25,798 nt of DNA from Plakobranchus ocellatus (taxonomy: Eukaryota; Mollusca; Gastropoda; Plakobranchidae), in assembly GCA_019648995.1 (NCBI GenBank), contig BLXT01000744.1, forward strand, positions 803,730 through 829,527, given 5' to 3'. Shown here one piece after another: positions 10,712-20,423 of this stretch. The notes under the pieces were generated by a model that was given only the letters and a program-made list of their open reading frames with translations, searched no databases and was not told the origin of the DNA. The position numbers and the translations under genes are program-made. Numbering within the stretch: the stretch's first letter is position 1; each line of letters opens with the position of its first letter.

Positions 10712-11412
10712 CTGATTGAAGATAAAAATTAAATACAATTAAATAATATCTAAGTATAAGGCAGACAAATCATAAATTAGACAATTAATAAAAAAGAAGA
10801 ACAAAAAAAACTACAAATTAATTCTGCCTAGTTGGCAATGCCTCAAATTAATAATGAAAATGAAGTTACCAATAAAGACATTGTTTTATTATTTTTCAAA
10901 GGAATACATTTTGGATTTGCTCTACTCATTGCCGTACATGCTATGACTGATTAGGGTGATAGGGTCAACCAAGAAAAATATGTCTTTATAGTGGTTCAAT
11001 AAGCCAAAAATAGCATTTTGCATATTTCTCATAACTGGTATATTAAAATATTTCTTTGAGTAAAAATTTGTAGCAATAAAAAAGTGGAATACATCAAATC
11101 AAATTTATCTTTAAAGGAGCAGAGAAAATCAATCCGTTTTTAAAAAGGATTTTTAATGCATTTATACAAAAAACGGAAAATTAAATTTGTGACATCCAAT
11201 CCATTAGGACTGGCTGATAAAAAAATGAAATATTTTTGGAAAATAATATCTATATAACTGCATTTGTATGTGAGCAGAAAAGAAACCATTTTTTGTTCCA
11301 ATTTTCATCCTTGCGATATTAATTAATTCATTTAGTGTAGGAGCATCTTTTATGAATGTCTTTCACAGGTAAGTCCTGTTTTTAGTTAGACTAGCATTCA
11401 AGCAAGACTTAC

Positions 11413-11541
11413 AGAATAAGAGCCAAGGGCCAGTCCATCGTTTGTCAGACTCTGGATGAGGGAAACACTGCCTGTTGCAGCATTCACACTGAAGAACTGC
11501 TCAGAAGGATAGTCTCCCACCAAGTTATAGATGAGCAAGCC
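11413..11541 (-). CDS. e18, type B exon (43 codons): middle of R9
   Basis: Acceptor AAATCAG, donor GTAAGT. The exon reads GLLIYNLVGD, QFFSVNAATGSVSL and ends LGSYS. F-S-V-N replaces F-x-I-D; T-G-x-V is kept; LDRE reads LTNDG. The downstream intron 10712-11412 (701 bp) is AT-rich with no recognisable element. Confidence 0.91.
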
Positions 11542-11885
11542 CTGATTTTAAAAAAAATATTTGTAAAAAAACTTTCAGTTAAAAAATTCCATTATTTCTT
11601 TCTTACCCGAAAAGATGAAAAAAAAAAAAATCTGAATGTAAAAAAAATCCAAAGAAAGATCTTTCAAACTTCATGGGTAATGTAAAACTCGAGTGAAACC
11701 AAAGATATTCTGAACAAATGAGTGATTAGCTGAAGTTGTTGGATCATCAACTGAAGCACTTGAGCAATACAGATTAACATTTAGTCATTTCGTAGAAAAA
11801 TATTTTTAAAAATGTGCATACATGTAATGTAAACAAAAAGTACTGTTCTGGCTACTGACAATTCTGAAGCGCAGTTGGTGCTGAA

Positions 11886-11925
11886 ATAGCTGAGGAGAGT
11901 CGGACCTAGCATCATAGGTTTGAAT
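11886..11925 (+). mobile_element. Possible tRNA-like SINE remnant
   Basis: TAGCTGAGGAG followed 20 bases later by TAGGTTTGAATCAG resembles a shortened A-box and B-box pair of a tRNA-derived SINE. It lies in the e17-e18 intron (11542-12029). The spacing is shorter than in a real tRNA, so it is degraded or coincidental. Confidence 0.25.
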
Positions 11926-12029
11926 CAGACTACCAGAACAGGCCCAAAGAAATAAACGTGTTCAACCAAATCAAGATCAAAATAAAATCTCACTCCAATC
12001 TTATAGAGAAAGTTTTGTTACAAATGTAC

Positions 12030-12212
12030 CTGTAAATCTTGATCTGCAGCTGAGACACGTGTCACTTCTCCCAACTGCTGGAATTCAGAGATGGTACGAT
12101 CTGCATTAGGGTTGGTGAAACTTGGTGCAATGTCACGTATCACAGTGATGGTTACGCTGCAGTTGTCCGTTTTGATGTTGTTTGACCTCACATCTGCTGC
12201 CCTTATGGACAA
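12030..12212 (-). CDS. e17, type A exon (61 codons): end of R8, start of R9
   Basis: Acceptor TTTGTAG, donor GTACAT (non-consensus at +4). The exon reads LSIRAADVRSNNIKTDNC, linker VIRDIAPSF, opening strand ISEFQQLG, and SAADQDLQ. Cys18 lies eight residues before the linker Arg and faces Cys32 of e15. The linker is one residue shorter than the usual R-N-x-x-x-P. Confidence 0.93.
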
Positions 12213-12330
12213 CTACAAAAAAAAAAATAAATAAATAAAACAGAGCTTAATGTAGATTCATTTTTTTGGCTTTGCAAGATATAAAATATTCTGAAAAATT
12301 ATTGTTCAGTCTGAAATTCATTTGCTATCT

Positions 12331-12361
12331 TTCTCTCTCTATCTCTCTCTCTCTCTTTCTC
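12331..12361. repeat. TC dinucleotide microsatellite
   Basis: Near-perfect TC repeat with one A and two T interruptions, about 30 bases inside the short e16-e17 intron on the donor side. Confidence 0.85.
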
Positions 12362-12390
12362 CACTTTTCATTCATAGGTCTATCTCATAC

Positions 12391-12528
12391 CTCATATGTT
12401 GTAAACACTGGGTTCTCCTTTGATTTAAACAGCCAAATATTGCCAGTGTTGAAATCTACATAGAAGTCTGGGTCACTTGCATTGGTTGGTGGTGGGTTAA
12501 TACTTCTCAGTGTGTACTGCACATCATC
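12391..12528 (-). CDS. e16, type B exon (46 codons): middle of R8
   Basis: Acceptor GCTTACAG, donor GTATGA. The exon reads DDVQYTLRSINPPPT, DFYVDFNTGNIWLF and ends FTTYE. The position of LDRE reads SKENP. The sense strand matches the other B exons at the Y-x-L, F-x-x-D and T-G-x-I positions. The downstream intron 12213-12390 is short (178 bp) and carries a CT microsatellite. Confidence 0.9.
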
Positions 12529-12621
12529 CTGTAAGCAAATTCAGTGTAGTGTTTTAATTGTCATATCAATCTTAAATTGGCTTTGTTAAACTGAACAAAA
12601 TACTGACGGGTATTTTGATAC

Positions 12622-12838
12622 GTAGATGATAGATGGATAGACAGATACATGAAGGGATGGACATATTAAAGGTAACAATTGATACATAATTGTAAAGAGG
12701 ATAAATGAATGATAGATAGAAGGATAGATACATTTAAAAATGGATGAGTGAATGGATAGTTAGAGGGCACAATAAATTCACAGATGGATGGATCATGGCA
12801 CATGCACACACAAAGATCCATGAATGGATAGATAAAAA
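12622..12838. repeat. Degenerate GATA/GATG tetranucleotide repeat
   Basis: Scattered GATAGATGGATAGACAGATA-type units interrupted by ordinary sequence, in the same intron as the GA-rich tract. It is too degraded to define a core unit. Confidence 0.7.
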
Positions 12839-12896
12839 TATGTTTTTTATGGTAAATTAAACGATTGGGTCAGTAGAGAACAAAAGAGTGTCTGAC

Positions 12897-12955
12897 AGAG
12901 AGAGAGAAGGAGAAAGAAGGAGAGAAGAGAGAGAAGAGGGAGAGAGATAGAGAAC
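12897..12955. repeat. GA-rich microsatellite
   Basis: Interrupted AG/AAGG/GGGA repeat in the intron between e15 and e16 (12529-13047). Confidence 0.85.
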
Positions 12956-13047
12956 TGTTGGGCACACACAGGGATAATCAGTCTATTTATGGATACCACT
13001 GCATGTCATGAGAGTCTCATCTAACCTACAAGAGAAAGAGAACTTAC

Positions 13048-13230
13048 TCCATTCTGGTCCACAGCCGTGACTTTTCCAACAATGGAAGGCACTGTCTGGT
13101 ATTCTAAGAAGCTGAACTGCACAGGATTAGTGGTGCACACTGGTCCAGCCGAGTTACGGTTTATGATGATGGTGACCGGGGCAGTGGCTACGCGATCTGG
13201 GTCTGAGATGTCGTAGGCAGTGACTTGGAA
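13048..13230 (-). CDS. e15, type A exon (61 codons): end of R7, start of R8
   Basis: Acceptor TTTTCAG, donor GTAAGT. The exon reads FQVTAYDISDPDRVA, linker IINRNSAGPVC, opening strand FLEYQTVP, and TAVDQNG. The aromatic of P-x-F is Cys32, which pairs plausibly with Cys18 of e17 in the same repeat. DxD is DxN. Length is the common 183 bp. Confidence 0.94.
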
Positions 13231-13801
13231 CTGAAAAAAAAAAGTAAAATTTTCTATAGGAAAAACAAACAATAACCAAATTAAACTGTTTTATAATGAT
13301 GCAGATTAAAACAGAGAATATCACCTAATGCGTCTGCAGTTTATTAATGCAGCTGTGTTTTTATCAGGCTGAAATTGATATGCCCAATAAATCTACCGAT
13401 ACAAAGGTCTACCAGTGAGTTCTGCAGTAGTCAAATGAAAAGCAGTATCATCAGTGTTAAGACTATGGGCAATATACTGATTTTCACTTGGCTAACTCAG
13501 AGTTGTCCACAATGTATCATAGCCTCTTTAGACACACCTCAAAGATAATCTTTTGAGAACTTGAATGTTGAAAAATGTTTCCAAGTTGCTAATTGCACTT
13601 TCAGAGATTAAGACTTTTTTCGACAGCAATTTAATCAAGATAGGTATAACATAATGCCACTTAACAAATGACTGCATGAAATTTCCACTCTGGTAAATTT
13701 CTTTAAAAGATTTTAAGCTTAATTATACCCCTTTTTTTTCTCTTCACTTTTTAACAAAAACAAAACAAATCAAAGTAAGACATATGAGTCCAAGCCCTTA
13801 C

Positions 13802-13918
13802 CCCGTAGGATGGCTCAGGATCAAAGAAGAAGGATTTGGCCACGGTGAGGTTACCAGATCTTTCGTCCAGAAGGAAGTACGGTGGTGGAGGGTTAACAAA
13901 TCCATAGACCAGGTAACT
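13802..13918 (-). CDS. e14, type B exon (39 codons): middle of R7
   Basis: Acceptor TTCCAG, donor GTAAGG. The exon reads SYLVYGFVNPPPPYFLLDERSG followed by NLTVAKSF, a short middle segment with F-x-L-D-x-x-S-G, ending EPSYG. LDRE is absent (FFDPEP). The downstream intron 13231-13801 (571 bp) has no recognisable element. Confidence 0.92.
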
Positions 13919-14200
13919 CTGGAAGCGACAAAATATCATCATGATTAAGACAGCACTGAGATATAAATAGTGTAACAATAAATACCACAAAAATTTATTT
14001 ATAATGCTCATGTGATAATGATTACTGCAACCAAATTATCATGAAATAAGATGATAGGAATACTGTAATGGCTTCAACTAAACACTACATTTAATGTTAC
14101 TGTGACTAAAACCAAGATGATGACAGTGAGGACAATGGTGGGGGAGATGTCAATGATGAGGAAAACAATAATAAGCACTAATGCTGTATCTTCTGCAGTG

Positions 14201-14249
14201 ACCACCACTACCACTGCAACTACTACTAACTACTACTACTACTACTACA
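14201..14249. repeat. ACC/ACT trinucleotide repeat
   Basis: Imperfect ACC followed by near-perfect ACT units (seven in a row at the right end), in the e13-e14 intron. The rest of that intron has no recognisable feature beyond a 60-codon plus-strand open frame at 14506-14688 that I do not call. Confidence 0.85.
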
Positions 14250-14887
14250 GATGGCAAACACATTTTGAATTCAAGTTTCAAATCAGGACATTCACTTTGC
14301 ACAAATTGATCACTTGAAATTTGCATATTTTCTATTATTTGGTATCACACTTTCGAAATTAGCTCTGCAAATGATGCAAGTTTCTCAGATCAAAGCTTAA
14401 TTTTAGCTGTGAGTTATGGCAAGGGATATAGTCTTTGAAAAACAATTTTAAAAAGTAAAAAAAAACAGGCTTAAAAAAAATTCTTGAAGGATTCTGATCT
14501 GAGAAATGGATAAAGCAAACTTTATCAGCTTTTGTGATAACCTGAACCAGTCCTGTGAGCTTTGTAATGCTGAAAGCTGGACTGAGATTTGTGCCAAGGA
14601 TAACAGTTTTAACTTTGTAAAAGTAAAAGACAATTTAAAGAAGGCAGAAAAAGTTCTTTATGGTCTTTTTTTCAAAACCAACATCTAACAAATTTTGAGT
14701 GGTCTCAAGACATTTTGTTTCAATTATGTGTAGATTCAATTTAGCAAAATATTTTTATAACAGAAAACACCAAATATGAAATGTAGCAAGATATTAAAAT
14801 ATCACAAAGTTTTTTAATCCTGATTAGGAAACAAAGGGTCTCTACAATATCTATTACAATGTACGTGGGAGAAAAAAAAAAACTTAC

Positions 14888-15079
14888 GCTGGGGAGCATA
14901 TCTTGATCTGTGGCTGTGACACGCAGGACAAAGTCGCCAGCTGCAGCATTCTCCTCCAGTTGCTGAAAGTAGCTAGGCGGAACAAATACGGGTGGGAAGC
15001 CCGTATAATCTACTGTGATGGTGCCAGTCTTGGTAATGCAGAGAATTGGGAAGCCATTGTCGCAAGCTTGGACTGTCAG
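14888..15079 (-). CDS. e13, type A exon (64 codons): end of R6, start of R7
   Basis: Acceptor ATCCAG, donor GTAAGT. The exon reads LTVQACDNGFPILC, linker TVDYTGFPPVF, opening strand LEENAAAG, and TATDQDMLPS. Two cysteines (residues 6 and 14) flank the turn of the closing hairpin and could form a local disulfide. The linker lacks the Arg-Asn pair. The downstream intron is 13919-14887 (969 bp). Confidence 0.94.
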
Positions 15080-15338
15080 CTGGATGTGTAAAAAAGGTGC
15101 AGAAAATGAGCTAGAGAGAGTCAAACTGAGTCATAGTGATTTCTAGCCAACTTTAAAAAAATAAAAAAAAAACCTGCAGGAAGGTAGAAACATGACAATA
15201 AACAAGATGTTGAGTGCAATCATGTGGATGATAATTAGAGATTGATAAATGATGAAGATCACATTAATTTTGAAGTGTGGTGGTACATCATAGAGATGAT
15301 GGTGATATGGCAGCAATGAGAACTAGTGACACACTCAC

Positions 15339-15488
15339 CGTAAAGCTGTCAATGTTGCTGCCCTTCAGGGCCTGAGCCAGCTTAATTGTGCCTGTGTTTG
15401 AGTCAATCAAGAAATAGTCCGAGGGGCCTGAAACCAGATTTCTTTGAGCAGTTTCACCGATCAAACTGTAAGTTATCTGGCCATCATC
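15339..15488 (-). CDS. e12, type B exon (50 codons): middle of R6
   Basis: Acceptor AATGTAG, donor GTGAGT. The longest B exon here: DDGQITYSLIGE, an extended loop (AQRNLVSGPS), then DYFLIDSNTGTIKL, ending IDSFT. F-x-I-D-x-N-T-G-x-I is fully canonical, while LDRE reads LKGSN. The downstream intron 15080-15338 is short (259 bp). Confidence 0.93.
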
Positions 15489-15995
15489 CTACATTAAGAG
15501 ACAGACACAAATGCACAAACCCAAGGTTTTTAGTCAAACTCAAAGTTTGGAGTTCATAAATGGTATTTCAATATTGAAATTATTCTATTCGAAAGAGGAA
15601 AAGTGAGCCAAAGTTGTGAGTTTTGTCCTTAGCAACAATATGTAAGAGGAATTGATAAGCTTATTCTCAATCCTACCTCTCAAATTATGTGCATACCATT
15701 GATTAAAAAAAGAAGAAAGAAGGGAAAATACCTTATAATACATTTCATCAATCTTTCTTTAGTGTTATGCAGTAACTTTATTAAATTGTATACACTTGCA
15801 GGAAAGAGAAAGTGTGCACGACTCACAAGGCGATGGAAGCAAAGTAGCAAAATAAAAAAAAACAACAAAAAAAAAAACGTTATGGTTTTGGCATTTTTCA
15901 ACTACTTTCTATAATTCCATCCAGCAATTAAGATCTTATTTCGTATTGTAAGCCTGAAATCTACACTGATTGGTTTGTCATGGTTGTATTTTTAC

Positions 15996-16181
15996 CTGAG
16001 GATCGACATCTGAAGCAGTCACAGATGTGACGTCTCCCAGCACTGGGTGGGAGTCCCTGATGGTTGTGCTGAAGTCATTGATATCCCAGGTCGGGGGGTT
16101 TGGATTACGCGTAATGAAGAAGGTACAGGTCACTTGGCTCTCACGGTTTGGCCGCAGACTGTCATATACCCTCACGGTATA
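15996..16181 (-). CDS. e11, type A exon (62 codons): end of R5, start of R6
   Basis: Acceptor AATACAG, donor GTAAAA. The exon reads YTVRVYDSLRPNRESQVTC, linker ITRNPNPPTW, and TASDVDPQ. The opening-strand glutamate is replaced by Asp (IRDSHPVLG) and the linker aromatic is Trp. Cys19, in the closing strand of R5, faces Cys37 of e9. The downstream intron 15489-15995 (507 bp) shows nothing recognisable apart from short A-rich runs. Confidence 0.93.
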
Positions 16182-16499
16182 CTGTATTTTAAAAAATTAA
16201 GGCAAATGTCATATTTTTCTCTTTTAGAGCTATGCAACAGTAAAACACATTGAAAACAAAGTTTAAAGAAATTACAATTTTCACAAAGAAGAGGCAAAAG
16301 AAAATATCAACAGAAAATTTAGAATTAAAAAAAGCAATGATTCCTCTCCTCATAAATCAGAATCAACAACAAAGACAACCAGACACATAGGCCTAAAATC
16401 TAATCAATCAAATGAACAATGATACATTACATTTAGGTACAATTAGTAATTGTGCAATTGTATTACAATTGTCTGGAGGCCAGTTTGAGTGAGTCATGA

Positions 16500-16810
16500 T
16501 TGTATTGTGAACAATTTTAATCATCGAGACAGCCTTAACCTTCTTTCTAGAAGGTTTAGAATGCTGAAACGTGGGTGAGGCTACTTTGATCCTGAGCCAA
16601 GATAGGAGATTGTTAGCTTTGCTTTTAAAAAAAATTGGGGAAAAAACAATGGGTAGGAAGTTGTATTGTGAACATTTTAAGCCGTTAAAACAACCTGATA
16701 CCTCTTTCTGTGAAGTTAACAATAGTCACACCTGAATAAAGTTTTACTGATTGTCAGCCAAGATATGGGGTGTTAATTTGTGGAAAAAAAAAGATTGAAT
16801 TTTTTTCTCT
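16500..16810. repeat. Diverged direct duplication, about 160-bp period
   Basis: TTGTATTGTGAACA occurs near 16500 and again near 16661. The following bases keep matching in patches (ATTTTAA; CCTTCTTTCT against CCTCTTTCTG; GCCAAGATAGGAGATTGTTAG against GCCAAGATATGGGGTGTTAA). Two diverged units of about 160 bp lie in tandem in the large intron. No terminal inverted repeats or coding content are seen. Confidence 0.6.
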
Positions 16811-17051
16811 GTAAAGTATTATGTGTAAAATCCAAATCATAAGGCTTGACCTCAAGAGATATTCTACTTCCCGATAAGTTTTGAATCCAGTATCTTACTC
16901 TTAAAAACGTATTTAAAAACAACTGCTACATCAATGAACAGGTGGAACAGTATGTTGTCTACCCAAACAAAACAAGCTTCAGTGTTTGTGGTTGCTGTGC
17001 ATAATAGTCCCATAATAATATTTTGCAAAGGCATCATAAACATTATTAGAC

Positions 17052-17135
17052 TCATCATCATTATTGTATTATCATCGCTATCTCCAGCTTCCTTCTACTC
17101 TTCCTCTTCATCATCCTCTTCTGTTACTGGCCTCA
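17052..17135. repeat. Low-complexity ATC/CTT-rich stretch
   Basis: Interrupted TCATCATCATTATT and CTTCCTCTTCATCATCCTC tracts within the large e10-e11 intron; simple low-complexity sequence. Confidence 0.5.
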
Positions 17136-17355
17136 AAATAGTCCTCCTTATCATCAAATATCATAAAATATTAGCATATCATTATCAATACCATTAGGAT
17201 CTACAGATTACGAGTTGAATAAGTTCCAGAGCTAGATCAGATGTGACAACCAGGCATAGCAATGTGTTGACTGACATTCACAGGCCAGTCATGAAAAAGT
17301 TTCACTCTGAGTATTCAGCACTACTGCTACAGGATGTACCATTAACCCTCTATTC

Positions 17356-18077
17356 AATCAAAGATGCACATTGCATCATGAAAACCCTCTTTCAACAGTC
17401 AAAGCTGCACACTGCATCATAAAAACCTCCCTTTAACCGGTCAAAACTGCACACTGCATCATAAAAACCTCCCTTTAACCGGTCAAAACTGCACACTGCA
17501 TCATGAAAACCTCCTTTCAACCAGTCAAAGCTGCACACTGCATCATAAAAACCTCCCTTTAACCGGTCAAAACTGCACACTGCATCATAAAAACTTCCCT
17601 TTAAAACAGTCAAAACTGCACACTGCGTCATAAAAACCTCCCTTTAACCGGTCAAAACTGCACACTGCATCATAAAAACCTTCCTTTAAGCAGTCAAAGC
17701 TGCACACTGCGTCATAAAAACCTCCCTTTAACCGGTCAAAGCTGCACACTGCGTCATAAAAACCTTCCTTTAAGCAGTCAAAGCTGCAGACTGCGTCATA
17801 AAAGCCTTCCTTTAACTGGTCAAAACTGCACACTGCATCATTAAAACCTTCCTTTAAGCAGTCAAAGCTGCAGACTGCGTCATAAAAGCCTTCCTTTAAC
17901 CAGACAAAGCTGCACACTGCATCATAAAAACCTCCCTTTAACCGGTCAAAACTGCACACTGCATCATAAAAACCTTCCTTTAAGCAATCAAAGCTGCAGA
18001 CTGCATCATAAAAACCTTCCTTTAACCAGACAAAGCTGCACACTACATCATAAAAACCTTCCTTTAACCAGTCAAAG
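17356..18077. repeat. 42-bp minisatellite, about 17 copies
   Basis: The plus-strand unit runs AGTCAAAGCTGCACACTGCA then TCATAAAAACCTCCCTTTAACC. One degenerate first copy, 16 near-complete copies from 17397 to 18069, and a truncated last copy can be counted. One copy is 43 bp (TTTAAAAC); the others in the main block are 42. Two sub-variants (GGTCAAAAC and AGTCAAAGC) often alternate, suggesting spread partly by 84-bp dimers. Because 42 is a multiple of three, the minus strand reads open as FYDAVCSFDRLKGG repeats over hundreds of bases. This lies inside an intron whose flanking exons already join correctly, so I regard it as non-coding. Confidence 0.95.
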
Positions 18078-18361
18078 TCACACCTTATGTCGTAAGGGTT
18101 TTAAGGCTCTTCAGTGCCATTTGTGAACTTCCCAACAAATTATGACCGTGGCAAAGTTTTTACACTTTCCTTACTTCTGTGGAACATTTCTGATAGGAAA
18201 GAAATTTTTACTAAACTTTTGGCTGAATAAAAAATTAAAAACCTATTATTTTTAAGCAAGGATAAAAACCTCAAATTTTAAAGGAAAAAAAGCCAAGTGC
18301 CTTAAGAGTTAAGAATACCCTTGTAGGAGTAAGAATACATATGTAGGGAAGCAGAACTCAC

Positions 18362-18487
18362 CAAGAAAGAAGAGCCTTTAAAGGAACTGTTGCGAATGTT
18401 CTGGGTGAGGGAAATAACTCCTTGGTTGTCAATATCAAAGAATGACGGCGCTGGGTATTGTCCAATTTCTTCAAACACAAGGCTACC
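18362..18487 (-). CDS. e10, type B exon (42 codons): middle of R5
   Basis: Acceptor TACCCAG, donor GTGAGT. The exon reads GSLVFEEIGQ, SFFDIDNQGVISL (F-x-I-D, then Q-G for T-G) and ends GSSFL. LDRE is replaced by IRNSS. Downstream lies the longest intron in the window (16182-18361, 2,180 bp), which holds the 42-bp minisatellite and a diverged direct duplication. Confidence 0.92.
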
Positions 18488-18739
18488 CTGGGTACAGAAA
18501 GTTGAGACACCAGTATTAGAAAATGCTAATACATTATCAAGTTTGGTTTTTATGATACTGTACTGTGTACATATTGTCTGTAAAATCGCATACAAACAAA
18601 AAAATTTAAACAGGTAAAATTGGAATATTCAAGATAAATTCGTTTTACTCTTTTTTGCAATAAAAATGAAGTTAACATATTATTCTGGGTTGCAGAGCAG
18701 TCTATATCAAGCAGAAGCAGCTGCACTGAAAACACTTAC

Positions 18740-18925
18740 TGCTAGGCTGTTGTCTTGGACAACAATGCGAGTATTAGTAGGTCCAATGACAAGGTTCTCG
18801 TTAAAAGTATTTTGGCATGGGTTGGTTATGATCTGTGGATCTCCTGGATAACGTAGGATTGTGATCCGCACAGTTGCGAATGCTGAGCGCTGGGGTACTC
18901 CATCATCAGTTGCCACAACATCCAT
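18740..18925 (-). CDS. e9, type A exon (62 codons): end of R4, start of R5, degenerate junction
   Basis: Acceptor TGCCCAG, donor GTAAGT. The exon reads MDVVATDDGVPQRS (good closing strands), linker ILRYPGDPQI, opening strand NENLVIG, and then VVQDNSLA where every other A exon has a DxD- or DxN-type motif. Both the DxNDN and DxD positions are therefore lost at the R4-R5 junction. Cys37 sits in the opening strand and pairs plausibly with Cys19 of e11 within R5. The downstream intron 18488-18739 is short (252 bp). Confidence 0.91.
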
Positions 18926-19035
18926 CTGGGCATCAAGATAATGAAGTTGTAAATTTTATTTATTTTTTTGTACAAATTATGATTTAAAGATTTGGAGGAA
19001 AAAAAACTAATGTGAATGTTTGTAATACTTAATCT

Positions 19036-19350
19036 AACTTCTTCTTCTCCTTCATCTCATTTTTCACTCCCTCTTGCTCCTCCATGCCCTCTGAGATTAT
19101 TGTTCTCTGGTTACTTGTTCCCTCATGCTGCTAGGGTATTTTTGTCTTCATATAAAGGGCCAATAGAGAGAAATACACAAATTTAGTCCTTTATAAAAAA
19201 TCAACGACTTAAAATTTCAAATTATTTCCCTCTATGACTCTTCATTCTTTTTTCTCTCTTCATCCCTGCTCCCCACTCTCTCTGTATCTTCCTCCCCATC
19301 TTGTCTCTTTCTATCCCCTCCCTTCTATCCTTTCTTTCTTTCTCCTGTTC
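19036..19350. repeat. Low-complexity CT-rich blocks in the e8-e9 intron
   Basis: Two imperfect blocks of CTT/CTCC/TCTTT-type sequence (about 19036-19090 and 19225-19350) flank an ordinary AT-rich segment. This is purine-rich on the sense strand. No internal unit is well conserved. Confidence 0.7.
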
Positions 19351-19371
19351 CCTGTGGTCTAAAACCATCAC

Positions 19372-19491
19372 CTGATATAGACTGGTGGGTAGGTCCAGAA
19401 GGGAACTCTTCACAATGATGCTGCCAGAGCTAAACAGTTCAAAGAGCTGCAGCGTATTGGCTTGGCCTGTGGTAGAAAACGTCACCACATC
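19372..19491 (-). CDS. e8, type B exon (40 codons): middle of R4
   Basis: Acceptor ATCCACAG, donor GTGATG (weaker than its neighbours). The exon reads DVVTFSTTGQ, LQLFELFSSGSIIV and ends PTSLYQ. The usual F-x-I-D is F-E-L-F and LDRE reads LLDL, so this is a diverged middle segment. The downstream intron 18926-19371 (446 bp) is largely pyrimidine-rich on the plus strand. Confidence 0.91.
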
Positions 19492-19596
19492 CTGTGGATG
19501 TAGAGATTAAAAAAAAACCATGAGTTATTTTGATGTCACTCCAATGCAACATCACAATTACACAACAAACACCAAGAGGTTGATGAGATATTCATT

Positions 19597-19650
19597 TACA
19601 GTTAAGTAATTAGGATATCTGACTTGAGACTCAAGGGCTTGACTCTTAGT
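19597..19650 (+). mobile_element. Possible tRNA-like SINE remnant at the left edge of the tandem repeat
   Basis: The stretch TACAGTTAAGTAATTAGGAT followed by ATCTGACTTGAGACTCAAGG resembles the D-arm to T-arm part of a tRNA-derived SINE head. No intact A-box, acceptor stem or tail is present, and the resemblance is by eye only. Confidence 0.25.
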
Positions 19651-20001
19651 GAATATCAAACTAAAGATTCAAGGGTTTGAGTCCTGATGAATATAAACCT
19701 CGAGATTCAAGGGTCTAAATCCTTGTGAATATCAACTCAAGATTCAAAAGCTGAGTCCTACTGAATATCAGACTCTATATGCAACAGCTTAGGTCCAAAA
19801 TATCAAACTTGAAAATCAAGGGCTAGAGTGCTAGTGAATATCAGATTCAAGATTCATAGGGTTGAGTCCTAGTGAATATCACACTGCTGATTCAAGGGCT
19901 TGAGTCCTAGTGAATATTAGAGTCATGATTCAAAAGGTTGCGACCTAGTGAATATCAGATTTGTGATTTGAGGCTTGGGTCCTAGAGAATATCAGACACA
20001 G
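19628..20001. repeat. Degenerate tandem repeat, about ten units of 34-39 bp
   Basis: About ten diverged copies whose consensus on the plus strand runs roughly GATTCAAGGGCTTGAGTCCT followed by AGTGAATATCAGACT and a few variable bases. The units differ by substitutions and small indels, so the array is old. It lies inside the intron between e7 and e8. The GGGTTTGAGTCC core resembles a tRNA T-arm (RNA polymerase III B-box). Confidence 0.85.
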
Positions 20002-20237
20002 GATTGCACTTCTATGCTTGCCAGGCAAAATCTTAATCTTCCTGTCCTTTTTTTTTAATATCTTAGTCTTATACTGTCAGGTCTCCCTGTTCGAAGATGT
20101 CAAACTAAAATCTTGAACTGAGATACGATCTGGTTACAATCACTTTGCTAGATTTGTGGGGGTATAAAGATCTAACTCTTATGTCACCTCAATCTGTTAA
20201 AAACTACCAACACTCGAGAGACAAATGCTATGCTCAC

Positions 20238-20423
20238 CCCTGGGTTCTGATCTGTAGCTGCGACAGTTAGAATATTTGTGCCCACTTGCAAAGTCTCATT
20301 GATAGTGATATCGTAGTTAGGCGCAGTGAACTGTGGTCCAAACTCGTTGCGGGCGACAGCGATGGTCACAACCTCCTCAGCATAGTCCTGAGGATACTCT
20401 GGGTCATAGGCTCGAATGTACAG
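20238..20423 (-). CDS. e7, type A exon (62 codons): end of R3, start of R4
   Basis: Acceptor TTCTCAG, donor GTGAGC. It reads LYIRAYDPEYPQDYAEE (closing strands), linker VARNEFGPQF, opening strand INETLQVG, and AATDQNPG. The second aspartate of DxD is Asn, one of two such changes in the window. The downstream intron 19492-20237 carries the 38-bp degenerate tandem repeat. Confidence 0.93.

Noticed and set aside
14506..14688. 60-codon plus-strand open frame in the e13-e14 intron
   Set aside because: No recognised domain, no splice or promoter context, opposite strand to the host gene; chance is sufficient.
16437..16473. Cluster of AATTGT/ACAATT inverted repeats
   Set aside because: Short, AT-rich and self-complementary by composition; no flanking element seen.
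17392..18043. Long minus-strand open frames encoding FYDAVCSFDRLKGG-type repeats as a coding exon
   Set aside because: The frame follows from a 42-bp tandem repeat, breaks at the 43-bp copy, has no cadherin features, and the flanking exons e10 and e11 already join in phase into a proper repeat.
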